From contig JAXMAN010000001.1 in assembly GCA_046350355.1 (NCBI GenBank), forward strand, positions 1,116,001-1,180,000: a stretch of DNA of 64,000 bases. Direction: 5' to 3'. The notes under the pieces are model-generated. The model was not told the DNA's origin, did not search any database, and worked only from the letters and a program-made list of their open reading frames with translations. A program made the position numbers and the translations under genes. This document shows positions 10,084 to 18,123 of this stretch, piece after piece. The DNA is from UBA966 sp046350355 (GTDB taxonomy: Bacteria; Planctomycetota; Phycisphaerae; Phycisphaerales; SM1A02). Each line of letters opens with the position of its first letter. Positions within the stretch are counted from its first letter, which is position 1.

Positions 10084-10720
10084 CGATCCCCCGGAGGATG
10101 TGCTCGATCTGCACGCGATGGATGCGCAGGTGCGCGGCGGAGAGGACCTGCCACCCCGCGGCGTCGAGCGGGCCGAACCACGGATGCGCGTAGCACGCGG
10201 TGCCGCGCAGCTCCGGCACGCGCTCGAAGGCGCGCAGCAGGACGTCGCAGGAGTCCTCGTACGCGGCGACGACGCGCGCGTCGAGCTGCGCCGCCGGCTT
10301 CACCGCCGCGGTGGAAGCAGCGCGGGGCGGCGCGATGCCGCGCGCCAGCATCGGAATGCACTGCGCGAGCTCGGCGTGCACGATGCGAAGGTGGTCGAGC
10401 GTCATCCAGACCGACCAGAAGCGGCTGCTGTCCTCGAGCCCGCGCTGCGGTGGAATCAGCACGCGCTGCGTGGCGCGCGCCGCGGTGAGCGGGGCGGTGA
10501 GCGCCGCGATGCGCGCGCGTTCCTGCATGAACTCGCGGGCGACGCGTTCGCGCGGGGTCAGCGCGCGGCGCGCGCGCAGCACCCAGCCGAAGACGAAGCG
10601 GTCGACCGCGGGGATGCCAGCGCCGGGGGGCGCGAGCTTCGGTTCGGGGGTGGCGGCGACGGCCGGACGGCCCGCGGGCGGCGCGGAGCGCGCGGCGTTC
10701 GTGGTGGCGGAAGCATGCAT
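10067..10720 (-). CDS. DinB-fold protein (second of three), co-transcribed with HxlR regulator
   Basis: The 217-residue protein has a Pro/Ala-rich N-terminal 40 residues, then a helical DinB-like core. Candidate metal-site residues are in WMTLDHLRIVHAEL near residue 110, HPWFGPLDAAGW near residue 180, and SAAHLRIHRVQIEHIL near residue 200; the last is the typical H-x3-H end of a DinB fold. It is the first gene of a two-gene unit with the HxlR regulator (17-bp overlap). A DinB thiol transferase next to an HxlR sensor and an AhpD-like CxxC protein suggests a small detoxification or redox module, but that is inference. Confidence 0.72.
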   Translation of the reverse strand: MHASATTNAARSAPPAGRPAVAATPEPKLAPPGAGIPAVDRFVFGWVLRARRALTPRERVAREFMQERARIAALTAPLTAARATQRVLIPPQRGLEDSSRFWSVWMTLDHLRIVHAELAQCIPMLARGIAPPRAASTAAVKPAAQLDARVVAAYEDSCDVLLRAFERVPELRGTACYAHPWFGPLDAAGWQVLSAAHLRIHRVQIEHILRGIDGTPR

Positions 10721-10736
10721 GGAGCCAAACGTAGCG

Positions 10737-10761
10737 CATCGCTTGCAAAATGCAAGTGATG
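10737..10761. promoter_or_regulatory. 25-bp palindrome, probable HxlR operator
   Basis: CATCGCTTGCA (10737-10747), AAA, then TGCAAGTGATG (10751-10761): 11-bp arms with one mismatch and a 3-bp spacer. It sits in the 59-bp gap between the divergent DinB-HxlR unit (start 10720) and the AhpD-like gene (start 10780). A dimeric winged-helix regulator bound here could control both. Confidence 0.7.
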
Positions 10762-10779
10762 GCGCGTAGGATTCCCCCC

Positions 10780-11325
10780 ATGCGCGTCACCGTCCCCGAG
10801 GAGACCCTCCGCCGCACCTTCGCCGCCGTCGCGGATTCGCCCGCCTTCGCCGAGAGCGCCGCCCTGGTGGCGGCGGGCGGCAAGCCCGTCGAGATGCTGC
10901 AGGCGATGTCGCTGCGCCCCGAGGTGCTGGCGACCTTTGCCTCGACCGGCGGCTCGATCTATCCCGGCGGCATCCTGGACCGGCGCATCAAGGAGCTGGT
11001 GATCGTCCAGTCCTCGCGCCGCAATGCGTGCCAGTTCTGCACGCAGAGCCACCTGGCGATCGTGCGCGGGCTGGGTTGGGGCGACGCCTTCGAGCTGCTC
11101 GACCAGCCCGGCGCGCTCAGCGAGCGCGAGCGGCTCGCGGTGGAGTACACGCGCCTGGCGCAGACGGACTCGAACCGGATCCCGGACGAGTTCTTCGCGC
11201 AGCTTCGGCGCGCCTTCACCGATCCCGAGATCGTCGAGCTGACGGCCCTCATCGGGCTCATCACGATGCTCAACCTCTTCAACAACTGCCTGCAGGTGAC
11301 CTACCGCGGCGAGTACGGGTCCTAG
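10780..11325 (+). CDS. AhpD-like / carboxymuconolactone decarboxylase-family protein
   Basis: The 181-residue helical protein carries the AhpD redox motif C84-x2-C87-x3-H91 in NACQFCTQSHL, plus a long C-terminal helix region (EIVELTALIGLITMLNLFNN). Relatives act as alkylhydroperoxidase reductants or as uncharacterised gamma-carboxymuconolactone decarboxylase-like enzymes; the CxxCxxxH motif favours a thiol-redox function. The start at 10780 has AGGA about 9 bases upstream. A longer version from 10750 would begin inside the operator palindrome and is rejected. It is divergent from the DinB-HxlR unit and convergent with the beta-lactamase-like gene, overlapping its end by 4 bp. Confidence 0.88.
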   Translation: MRVTVPEETLRRTFAAVADSPAFAESAALVAAGGKPVEMLQAMSLRPEVLATFASTGGSIYPGGILDRRIKELVIVQSSRRNACQFCTQSHLAIVRGLGWGDAFELLDQPGALSERERLAVEYTRLAQTDSNRIPDEFFAQLRRAFTDPEIVELTALIGLITMLNLFNNCLQVTYRGEYGS

Positions 11326-12524
11326 CGCGCGGGCGCGGCGGGCGGCGCGGCGGGCGCGGCGGGCGCGACGGGTGCGACGGGTGCAGCGGGCGACGCGGGC
11401 GCATTCGCGGGCGCGGCGGGCGCGGCCTTCGCCGCCTTCACGCGTTCGCCGATGAGCGCCGCGCACGCGGCGTCGCACGCCTTCGTCGCGGCATCGCCGC
11501 CCTCGTTGCAGGCCGCGAGCACGGCGAAGCCCTTCTCCGGCGCGAGCCAGGCGACGCAGAACCACTTGGAGTTCGAGCCCGCGTGGTTCAGGACGGTGCC
11601 GCCCCACGGACGCTGCGCGACGAGCCATCCCATCGCGTACTTCGCCGCGTCCTCGCTGGGCCGATGCAGCGCCGCGAGCTCCTTCGCCGCGCCCGCGAGC
11701 TCCTTCGGCGGCGTGGCGCCCAGATGGAAGGCGATGAACTTCGCCCACTCGCCCACGGGCATGTGCAGCGTGCCGGCGGGGGCGATCGCGCTGGGATTGT
11801 CGATGTCGGCGACGGTGCCACCCGGATCGTGCCCCTTCGGGGACGCGGGATCGACGCGGCTGGGCGGGCCGAAGCCGAAGTCGCGGATGCCCAGCGGCGC
11901 GAAGAGCCGCGCGGCGATCAGCGCCTCGTAGTCCTGCTTCGCGACGACCTCCATCATCCGGCCCGCCACGGCGTAGCCCTGGTTGGAGTACTGGAAGCCC
12001 CCGCGCGGGCTTCCGGGCGCGCCCGCGAGCAGCGTCGCGATGAAGGCCGCGCGGCACTGCTGCGGCGGGTCGGTGCACGCGAAGGCCGTGCGCCAGGCGT
12101 CGGCGGGCGGCGATCCCGCGACGCCGCCGCGGTGCATGAGCAGCTCCGCGAGCGTCACCGGCTTCCATGCGGGATCCATGGCGGGGTAGGTGGCCCCGAG
12201 CACATCGCCCACGGTCGAATCCCATCGCAGCGACCCCTCCGCGACGAAGGTCGCCGCGAGCGTCGCGGTCATCGCCTTGAGGCACGAGCCCAGGTGCATC
12301 CGGTCGCGCACGGTGATCGCGTCCGTGCCGCCCGCGACGCGCACGCCGTCCGCGCCGACGGCGACCACGCCATTGCGGTCCACCAGCGCGCAGACGAGCC
12401 CCGGCACCGGATGCGCCGCGCGCGCCTGCTGCGCGACGGCGTCCGCGGAAAATATGTCGGGCATGCCCGGCATATTTTCCGCGGCGAGTGCGAGTGCGAC
12501 GATCGCGGTCCCGGTCCAGATCAT
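11322..12524 (-). CDS. Serine beta-lactamase/DD-peptidase-like hydrolase with a palindrome-encoded insert
   Basis: Class C beta-lactamase-like fold, 400 residues with signal peptide MIWTGTAIVALALAA. The catalytic SxxK is S80-CL-K83, the YxN motif is Y179-SN, and a late NHAGSN is in the place of the KTG-type box. Many relatives are peptidases or esterases rather than antibiotic-hydrolysing enzymes. The first mature residues, ENMPGMPDIFSA (16-27), are encoded by the repeated palindrome at 12443-12484 and look like an insertion. The C-terminal 40 residues are Ala/Pro-rich. It is the last gene of a minus-strand run, 10 bp after a DinB gene. Substrate unknown. Confidence 0.88.
   Translation of the reverse strand: MIWTGTAIVALALAAENMPGMPDIFSADAVAQQARAAHPVPGLVCALVDRNGVVAVGADGVRVAGGTDAITVRDRMHLGSCLKAMTATLAATFVAEGSLRWDSTVGDVLGATYPAMDPAWKPVTLAELLMHRGGVAGSPPADAWRTAFACTDPPQQCRAAFIATLLAGAPGSPRGGFQYSNQGYAVAGRMMEVVAKQDYEALIAARLFAPLGIRDFGFGPPSRVDPASPKGHDPGGTVADIDNPSAIAPAGTLHMPVGEWAKFIAFHLGATPPKELAGAAKELAALHRPSEDAAKYAMGWLVAQRPWGGTVLNHAGSNSKWFCVAWLAPEKGFAVLAACNEGGDAATKACDAACAALIGERVKAAKAAPAAPANAPASPAAPVAPVAPAAPAAPPAAPAR
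12443..12484. repeat. Palindromic element, copy A, inside the beta-lactamase-like gene
   Basis: A 42-bp palindrome, 21-bp arms with one mismatch (12457/12470), centred on the GCATGC between 12463 and 12464. The core reads GGAAAATATGTCGGGCATGC and its near-complement. The core (GGAAAATATG...CATATTTTCC) recurs at 33371-33406. All reading frames through it are open. It encodes ENMPGMPDIFSA directly after the signal peptide of the host gene. Confidence 0.9.
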
Positions 12525-12534
12525 GTCATCCTCC

Positions 12535-13047
12535 TCAACGCGCGCGCACCGCGCGCTTGTCGCCCATCTTCCACTTCACGGCCACACCGCCGCGGCGCAG
12601 CAGCGCGCCGAGCTGGCCCACATGGTGCTGCACATGGCGCAGGCTGTACGGATGCAGCTCCGCGCGCGGCAGCGGCACCCAGTCGAACCCCGACGGCCCG
12701 CGCAGCGAGCGCTCCGTCTCGCGCGCGATCGCCGCGCGCACGCGCCGGCGCACGAAGGCGCAGTACGCGAGCATCTCCTGCTGCGTGAAGGTGCGCGAGG
12801 GCAGCTCGCCCACCACATCGTCCGTCCCCTTGGGCTGGAAGCGCCGGTCGGGCTTCCACGCCTCCATCTTCGGTGCCGCGTAGATGTCCGTGCACGCGAG
12901 CGCGTGATAGACGACCGCCCAGTAGGGGTACTTCACGACCTTCGCCTTCCAGCGCGCCTTTGGGCAGCGCCGGATGCAGTCCTCGAGCATGTCGAGCGTC
13001 GCGTCGAACTGGCTCCGCACGATCGCGCGGTAGAGGGAGAGCTCCAT
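12535..13047 (-). CDS. DinB-like protein (third of three)
   Basis: The 170-residue helical protein begins MELSLYRAIVRSQFDATLDML. Candidate metal ligands are H49 in VVYHALACTDIYA and the late SLRHVQHHVGQLGALL (near residue 142), where the H-x2-HH pattern fits the last helix of a DinB bundle. It lies 9 bp after the GH172 gene and 10 bp before the beta-lactamase-like gene, all minus strand, so it is probably translated from one message. No ribosome site is evident. The role is unknown; DinB-type proteins usually bind a divalent metal and act on thiols or small toxins. Confidence 0.75.
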   Translation of the reverse strand: MELSLYRAIVRSQFDATLDMLEDCIRRCPKARWKAKVVKYPYWAVVYHALACTDIYAAPKMEAWKPDRRFQPKGTDDVVGELPSRTFTQQEMLAYCAFVRRRVRAAIARETERSLRGPSGFDWVPLPRAELHPYSLRHVQHHVGQLGALLRRGGVAVKWKMGDKRAVRAR

Positions 13048-13056
13048 GCCCGCAGG

Positions 13057-15078
13057 CTAGCGGGCAGGTGCAGCACCCGCCGCCACCGGCGCGACGACCA
13101 CCGCGTCCAGCCCGAAGAAGGTCCCCGGTGCCTGCGCCGCCGCGCTGCGCCCCACGAGCGTTGCGCGCACGCGAAGCACGCCGTCCGTCGCCGTGTGCAC
13201 GCCCAGGTCGATCGGCCCCACCGGGAGCACGCGCCCTTGCATGCCGCTGCACAGGTCAACGGGCTTCCCTGCCTCCACGCCATCCACCGCAAACCGCACC
13301 ACGCCGTAGTCCCAGGACTTCGTCGCGAAGAGGCGCACGCTGCACGGACCCGCGGGCGCGGGCACCAGCAGCTCGATCCAGTCGCCCACCGCGGTCGCGC
13401 GGACCCAGAGCTGCCGATCTCCCGAGAAACTCCCCGCCGCGAACTCGCGCAGCGACTGCACCCCGTGCTGCAGCCCCGGCGAGGTCGCGCCCACCTGCAT
13501 GCGCTCGCATTCGACCGCGCCCGCGAGCCGCATCGGCTCGGGGAGGGTGGGATCTCCGCGCATGCACTCGCCCGCGTCGAAGCCGGTCGCCCGGCGCGCG
13601 CCGGGACGCGCGTACCACATCGTCGTGGGCGCATACGAGATCGTGCAGTCGCCCCAGTGCCACAGCTCCATGTCCATCTGCAGCCGCGACTGGAAGGGAA
13701 CGCCGTCCAGCCCGCGCAGGCGCGTCACGATCGTGCGGCCCCAGTTCGTGCCGGTGCCATCGCCGTCGCAGAGCGTCTGGCTGTGGAGCGGATGGCGGAA
13801 GGGGCGCTGGTCGCACCAGCCGTAGCCGTAGTAGTCCTCGGTGCCGGTGCCGAAGCTGGATGGGAACGCCTCGCCGTCGACGCGGATCTTCTCGTCGCCC
13901 TCGCCCCACCAGGCGTCGACGGGATTGAGCACCTGCAGCGAATCGCCGGCGTAGACGCCTTCGCCGGTCGCGTCGAGGAAGCTCACGTCGCGCATCGGAC
14001 GCGTGCGCAGCGCGCGCAGGCGGTGCCAGTCGGCATGGAAGTGCATCGACCGCCCGTCCCAGGTCCATTCGCCGGTGTGCACGACCGCGCGCACGCGCAC
14101 GGGCTCGGTGCCCAGGTTCACCAGCCCGAGGTTCGCACCCTCGGCGAAGGGCATCGGCCAGGCGATCACCGCGCGCAGCACGCCGGCGTCGCTGCATGCG
14201 ACCGCCCGGCGCGCGTCCGCGACCTGCGCCCCCGGCGCCCACGAGCAGAGCGCCGTGAGCGGCACCTGCACCGTGCGCTCGCCGTCGAAGACCCCGTCGA
14301 GCACGAGCTTCCCGAGCGCGGACTTCCAGTTCGGGCCCGCCTCCACCTCGATCTCGATCGACTCAATGCAACCGCCCGCGCCCGTGCGCGCCAGCAGCGG
14401 CGCGCGCCCCGCGGAGGCGACCGTCATCTGGCCGCCGGGCACCGACGCGGGCGCGGCCAGCGTGGCGAGCGCGCCGGTCGCCGCGGGCGCCGCGGGCACC
14501 TGCGCGCGCTCGAAGCTGCGCACGGGCGTTCCTTCCGGATACGCGCGCCAGTCGACCTGGTAGTAGACGCCTTCGCCGTCGTCGGTCGTGATGACGCAGC
14601 GCGTGGCGAAGGGGATCGGCAGGAAGAGGTTCCAGCCGCGGCTGCGCTCGCCCGCCAGCGGCGCGGCGTGCGCGCTGTCTCCCCACAGCGCGCGCCCGTC
14701 CAGCAGCGCGGACATCGAGGCCTCCAGCACGGGACGCTCCGCGCCGTCGAGGTAGATGCGCATCGTCCCCTTGGGATTGGGAGACCAGATGCGCACGACC
14801 GCGCCCGGTCCCGCCGCATCCATCATCACGCTCTCGGTGCGTCCCTCGCGCTGCTCGGTGCGGACGAACTTGCCCCAGTCGTCGTTGGCGAACCAGCCTT
14901 CCTCGAGCTTGGGCTCCTTCGAGCGCCGGTCGTAGCTGGAGGCCTGCAGCAGCCGGTACGGCGGATCCGGCAGCCGCGCGATCGCGCGCGCGTCGGCGAG
15001 CTCGGCAAGCAGGGATGCGGTCGTGACGTCCGCGGGCGCGAGCGCCAGCGTGGCGCCGAGCAGTGTCGCGAGGATCAT
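13057..15078 (-). CDS. GH172-type (DUF2961) glycoside hydrolase candidate
   Basis: The 673-residue protein has a short signal-like N-terminus (MILATLLGATLALAPADV) and the DUF2961 hallmarks: a double jelly-roll body with VVRIWSPNPKGTMRIYLDG near residue 95, and the diagnostic SFGTGTEDYYGYGWC near residue 405. DUF2961 corresponds to family GH172, whose known members act on fructofuranosyl or arabinofuranosyl linkages; the substrate here is unknown. The C-terminal about 190 residues look like an extra beta-sandwich that may bind carbohydrate. The start at 15078 overlaps the stop of the upstream phosphodiesterase/TPR gene (ATGA). Together with GH127 at 33.4 kb it hints at use of arabinose-containing glycans. 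Confidence 0.86.
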   Translation of the reverse strand: MILATLLGATLALAPADVTTASLLAELADARAIARLPDPPYRLLQASSYDRRSKEPKLEEGWFANDDWGKFVRTEQREGRTESVMMDAAGPGAVVRIWSPNPKGTMRIYLDGAERPVLEASMSALLDGRALWGDSAHAAPLAGERSRGWNLFLPIPFATRCVITTDDGEGVYYQVDWRAYPEGTPVRSFERAQVPAAPAATGALATLAAPASVPGGQMTVASAGRAPLLARTGAGGCIESIEIEVEAGPNWKSALGKLVLDGVFDGERTVQVPLTALCSWAPGAQVADARRAVACSDAGVLRAVIAWPMPFAEGANLGLVNLGTEPVRVRAVVHTGEWTWDGRSMHFHADWHRLRALRTRPMRDVSFLDATGEGVYAGDSLQVLNPVDAWWGEGDEKIRVDGEAFPSSFGTGTEDYYGYGWCDQRPFRHPLHSQTLCDGDGTGTNWGRTIVTRLRGLDGVPFQSRLQMDMELWHWGDCTISYAPTTMWYARPGARRATGFDAGECMRGDPTLPEPMRLAGAVECERMQVGATSPGLQHGVQSLREFAAGSFSGDRQLWVRATAVGDWIELLVPAPAGPCSVRLFATKSWDYGVVRFAVDGVEAGKPVDLCSGMQGRVLPVGPIDLGVHTATDGVLRVRATLVGRSAAAQAPGTFFGLDAVVVAPVAAGAAPAR

Positions 15079-17177
15079 GATTGGCTCCGATGCCGCGCGC
15101 TCCAGCGCTCCGGCCCCCAGGGAAGCGGCTGTGCGCGCCGCACGGCCTCGCCCGCGGTTGCCTCGAGCTCCGCCGCGCGCGTCGCCGCGGCCGTCGCCGC
15201 CGCCGCCGCGCCCGCGCGCGTCTCGAGCGCGGCGAGGAACTTCCACGCGTCCACATGCCCGGGCTGGAACTTCAGCGCGTGCTGCAGCGACGCGCGCGCG
15301 TTGTCCAGGTCGCCCAGCCAGGCGAGCGAGACGCCCAGCAGGTAGTGGGCCTCGGGAAGCGCCATCTGCAGCTCGGTCGCATCCAGGCAGCGCTCCGCCG
15401 CGCGCTCATGCGCGCCCTGCGCCAGCGCCGATCGCGCCATCGCGACGCGGATCTCCGGCGCGCGCGGATCGTGCGCCGCGGCGCGCTCGAAGTAGCGGTC
15501 GGCGTCCGCCCAGCGCCCCTGCGTCGCGAGGAGCTGCGCGATCGGGAGCGCCATGACATCGTGCTTGCCGTATTCGCGCTCGATCTCCGCGACCATCTCC
15601 GCGGCGCCGGCCGCATCGCCTGCGGCGTGCAGCGCGCCCGCGAGCAGGATCTGCGCGTCCGCGGAGCGCTGCCCGCGCGCCAGGTGCTCGCGCAGCACCG
15701 CCGCCGCGCCCGCGAAGTCGCTCGTCGCGTGCATCGCCTGCGCGAGGAGCCCCGCGTAGCGCGGCTCGTCGGGGCGCAGCTCCGCGAGCTCGCGCAGCAG
15801 GGGGATCGCCTGCGCGGGCCGGCGCGTCGTCAGGAAGACCGTCGCGAGGTTGAACTTCGATTCGCGCTCGGTCAGGCCAAGCTGCGCCTTCGCGTCGTCG
15901 CCCAGGTCGGGCATGTAGCCCAGGTCGACGAGCTGCCGCAGCGCCTCCTGCGCCTCGAAGGGATTCTGCCGCATCTCCGGCGGATGCAGGCCCGCCTCGC
16001 CGGGGCGCTCGTCCCAGCTCGGGATCGCCTCGACCGCGGGAGCGCGTTCGAATGCCTCGACGATCACGCGCCCGTCCATGTCCGCGCCCACTGGCAGCCC
16101 GAGCGCCGCCAGCGCCGTGGGCGTGATGTCCAGCAGCGTCGGCGCCGCGATGACCTGCCCGCGCTGGAAGCCCGGGCCGGAGAGGACGATCACCCCCTCG
16201 GGGCGGTGCCAGCGCGCCTCGAGCGCCGCGCCCTGCTCCTGGCGCCACTTGTCGATGACGGGGCGGCGGTGGTCGGAGTAGAAGCCGTGGTCGGAGAGCA
16301 GGATCACGGTCGTCTCGGGGCCCGCCGCGCGCAGCAGCTCGCCGAGCCATTCGTCATGGCGCATGTAGATGCGGTCCATCACCTCGCCGTAGGTCTCGAG
16401 GTCGCGCTTCTCCACATGCTCCATGCGGGGCGGGCGCAGCTCCATCATCTTGTGGCCGATGAAGTCGATCGAGTCGTGGAAGACCAGCATCGCGTCCCAC
16501 GCGCGCCCCGCGGCGGCGTCGGCGGCGAGGACCTCCAGTGCGGCCGCGTGCATCCACTTCGCGCGCGCCCACTCGCGGGCCAGGAAGTCCAGTCGCGTGT
16601 CGGGCTTGCCGTCCCCGCCACGCGTCGGCGGCCGCGGCACCAGCGCGCGCACGAGCGCGTCGCGCGCACTCACGGGATGGATCCGCGCGGCGGCGATCCG
16701 GCGCTGGATCGCCTCGTCGCCATGCACCGCCCCGGGCGCGACGGGCCAGGGCTGCCCCGGCGGCGGCGGCTCGACGCGGTCGTACATGTTGGAGACGCAG
16801 ACGCCCGAGATCGGCTCGGCCGGGTGCGACGCGTACCACCCCAGCGCGTGCACGCGCATGCCCGACTGCGTCAGCATGTTCCACAGCGCCTTCGTGCTGC
16901 GCGTGGTGCTGGTGCTCGTGCGGATGCCCTCGCCCGCGGGATTGGGCTCGACGAAGTTGAGGATGCCGTGCTTGTCCGGCGTCTTGCCCGTCGCGATCGA
17001 GGTCCACAGCAGCGGACTGAGCGTCGGCTCGAGCGTGCGCAGCTCCGCGCGCACGCCGCCGTCCACGAGCGTCTTCAGGTTGGGCATCGCCCCGCGCTCC
17101 ATCAGCGGGTCGATGAGCATCCAGTCCGCGGCGTCCCAGCCCACGATCAGCAGCCGGCGCGCGGCGCGTTCGCTCAT
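15075..17177 (-). CDS. Alkaline-phosphatase-superfamily phosphodiesterase with TPR domain
   Basis: The 700-residue protein, starting MSERAARRLLIVGWDAADW, belongs to the type I phosphodiesterase/nucleotide pyrophosphatase branch. Metal-site elements visible are the Asp of GWDAADW, the Thr of PTLSPLLWTSIATGK, HDSIDFIGH, and LLSDHGFYSDH. From about residue 440 the protein turns into tetratricopeptide-type helical repeats running to about 680, with an Ala-rich segment before the end. There is no signal peptide, so it may act in the cytoplasm or be held by partners binding the repeats. An upstream ATG at 17189 is possible. It heads a four-gene minus-strand run and overlaps GH172 by 4 bp. Substrate unknown. 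Confidence 0.86.
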   Translation of the reverse strand: MSERAARRLLIVGWDAADWMLIDPLMERGAMPNLKTLVDGGVRAELRTLEPTLSPLLWTSIATGKTPDKHGILNFVEPNPAGEGIRTSTSTTRSTKALWNMLTQSGMRVHALGWYASHPAEPISGVCVSNMYDRVEPPPPGQPWPVAPGAVHGDEAIQRRIAAARIHPVSARDALVRALVPRPPTRGGDGKPDTRLDFLAREWARAKWMHAAALEVLAADAAAGRAWDAMLVFHDSIDFIGHKMMELRPPRMEHVEKRDLETYGEVMDRIYMRHDEWLGELLRAAGPETTVILLSDHGFYSDHRRPVIDKWRQEQGAALEARWHRPEGVIVLSGPGFQRGQVIAAPTLLDITPTALAALGLPVGADMDGRVIVEAFERAPAVEAIPSWDERPGEAGLHPPEMRQNPFEAQEALRQLVDLGYMPDLGDDAKAQLGLTERESKFNLATVFLTTRRPAQAIPLLRELAELRPDEPRYAGLLAQAMHATSDFAGAAAVLREHLARGQRSADAQILLAGALHAAGDAAGAAEMVAEIEREYGKHDVMALPIAQLLATQGRWADADRYFERAAAHDPRAPEIRVAMARSALAQGAHERAAERCLDATELQMALPEAHYLLGVSLAWLGDLDNARASLQHALKFQPGHVDAWKFLAALETRAGAAAAATAAATRAAELEATAGEAVRRAQPLPWGPERWSARHRSQS

Positions 17178-17198
17178 GCGGTCGATCATAGTGGTGGC

Positions 17199-17236
17199 AA
17201 AAAGAGGCATGGACGGCCCACGAGAGCCGTCCATGC
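17199..17236 (-). terminator. Rho-independent terminator of the PEP-CTERM gene
   Basis: A perfect 11-bp stem, GCATGGACGGC (17207-17217) with its complement at 17226-17236 and an 8-nt loop. On the minus strand it is followed by TCTTTTTG. It lies just beyond the stop at 17269 and separates that gene from the downstream phosphodiesterase operon. Confidence 0.85.
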
Positions 17237-17268
17237 ACAGGAGTTGCGAGACAGTCGAGCGTCAGCGA

Positions 17269-17871
17269 TCAGCGACGACGACGGCGGCCGGCGAGGCCAG
17301 CCACGCCCAGGAGCGCCAGCGCGCCCGGAGCGGGGACGCCCGCGCCGATGTCGCCGCCGGTGTCCTCGTACGCCCAGTCGACGATCACCTTGCTGTTGGC
17401 GTCGGCGCCCATGCGGAAGCGCACCCAGCCGTAGCGGACCGCCGAGGAAGCGTCGAGGAAGCGCACGCCGAGCAGGTTGTCGGCGTTGAACTTCCACTGG
17501 CCCGCAGCCGCGCCGAAGGTCGGGTTCGCGTTGGGGTAGGTCACCCAGGTGCTCGCGGCGCCGATGGTCTGGCCGGCGTCGAGGTTGCCAGCGCCGGTGC
17601 CCGCGGGGTACTGCATGTAGCCACCGCCGGTCGGCTGGAAGAGACGCAGGTAGCCGTTGCCGTAGGGGTTGATGTCCCAGCCGGGGTTGCTGCCGCTGCT
17701 GGTGCCCGTGGCGCCGGTCTGGAGGTTGAGGTAGACGCCCGCGAAGGTGTTCGGGACCGTCAGGTTGACGAGGCCGCTGTAGACGATGGCGGCGTTGGCC
17801 GTGGCAGCGGTGCCGGCGGCGACCGCGGCAGCAGCGACCATGTGCTTCTGCAGACGAGCGGAAAGACTCAT
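17269..17871 (-). CDS. Secreted protein with PEP-CTERM-like sorting tail
   Basis: The 200-residue product has a signal peptide (MSLSARLQKHMVAAAAVAAG, cleavage near ANA-AI). The body is Gly/Asn/Thr-rich and predicted beta, containing WVRFRMGADANSKVIVDWAYED, a pattern frequent in PEP-CTERM proteins. The tail is VPAPGALALLGVAGLAG plus RRRRR. The start at 17871 is supported by CAGGAG eight bases upstream; a longer frame exists but lacks a site. A strong terminator follows. The protein is probably exported and attached or released by an exosortase-like system. The function of the body is unknown. Confidence 0.85.
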   Translation of the reverse strand: MSLSARLQKHMVAAAAVAAGTAATANAAIVYSGLVNLTVPNTFAGVYLNLQTGATGTSSGSNPGWDINPYGNGYLRLFQPTGGGYMQYPAGTGAGNLDAGQTIGAASTWVTYPNANPTFGAAAGQWKFNADNLLGVRFLDASSAVRYGWVRFRMGADANSKVIVDWAYEDTGGDIGAGVPAPGALALLGVAGLAGRRRRR

Positions 17872-18123
17872 GTCAGGAACTCCTGTTTCCAGGTGATGTT
17901 GCCGATTCGGCGAGCGCTCCACGAAAGCGATTCGAATTCGGCGAAAGGGGTGGCTCCGGGAATGGAGGGAACCGGGGCCGTGGGAGAAATTGCCACAGCA
18001 GCGACTTCGTGCAAGAATCCGCCCCGGAGAATCGGTCGGAATTTAGAAGACCAATAAAACCGACACTTGGGGATCCTTGGAGCGGTGGTCCTGAAACCGC
18101 GCCCCCGTACAGTCCACGGATCT

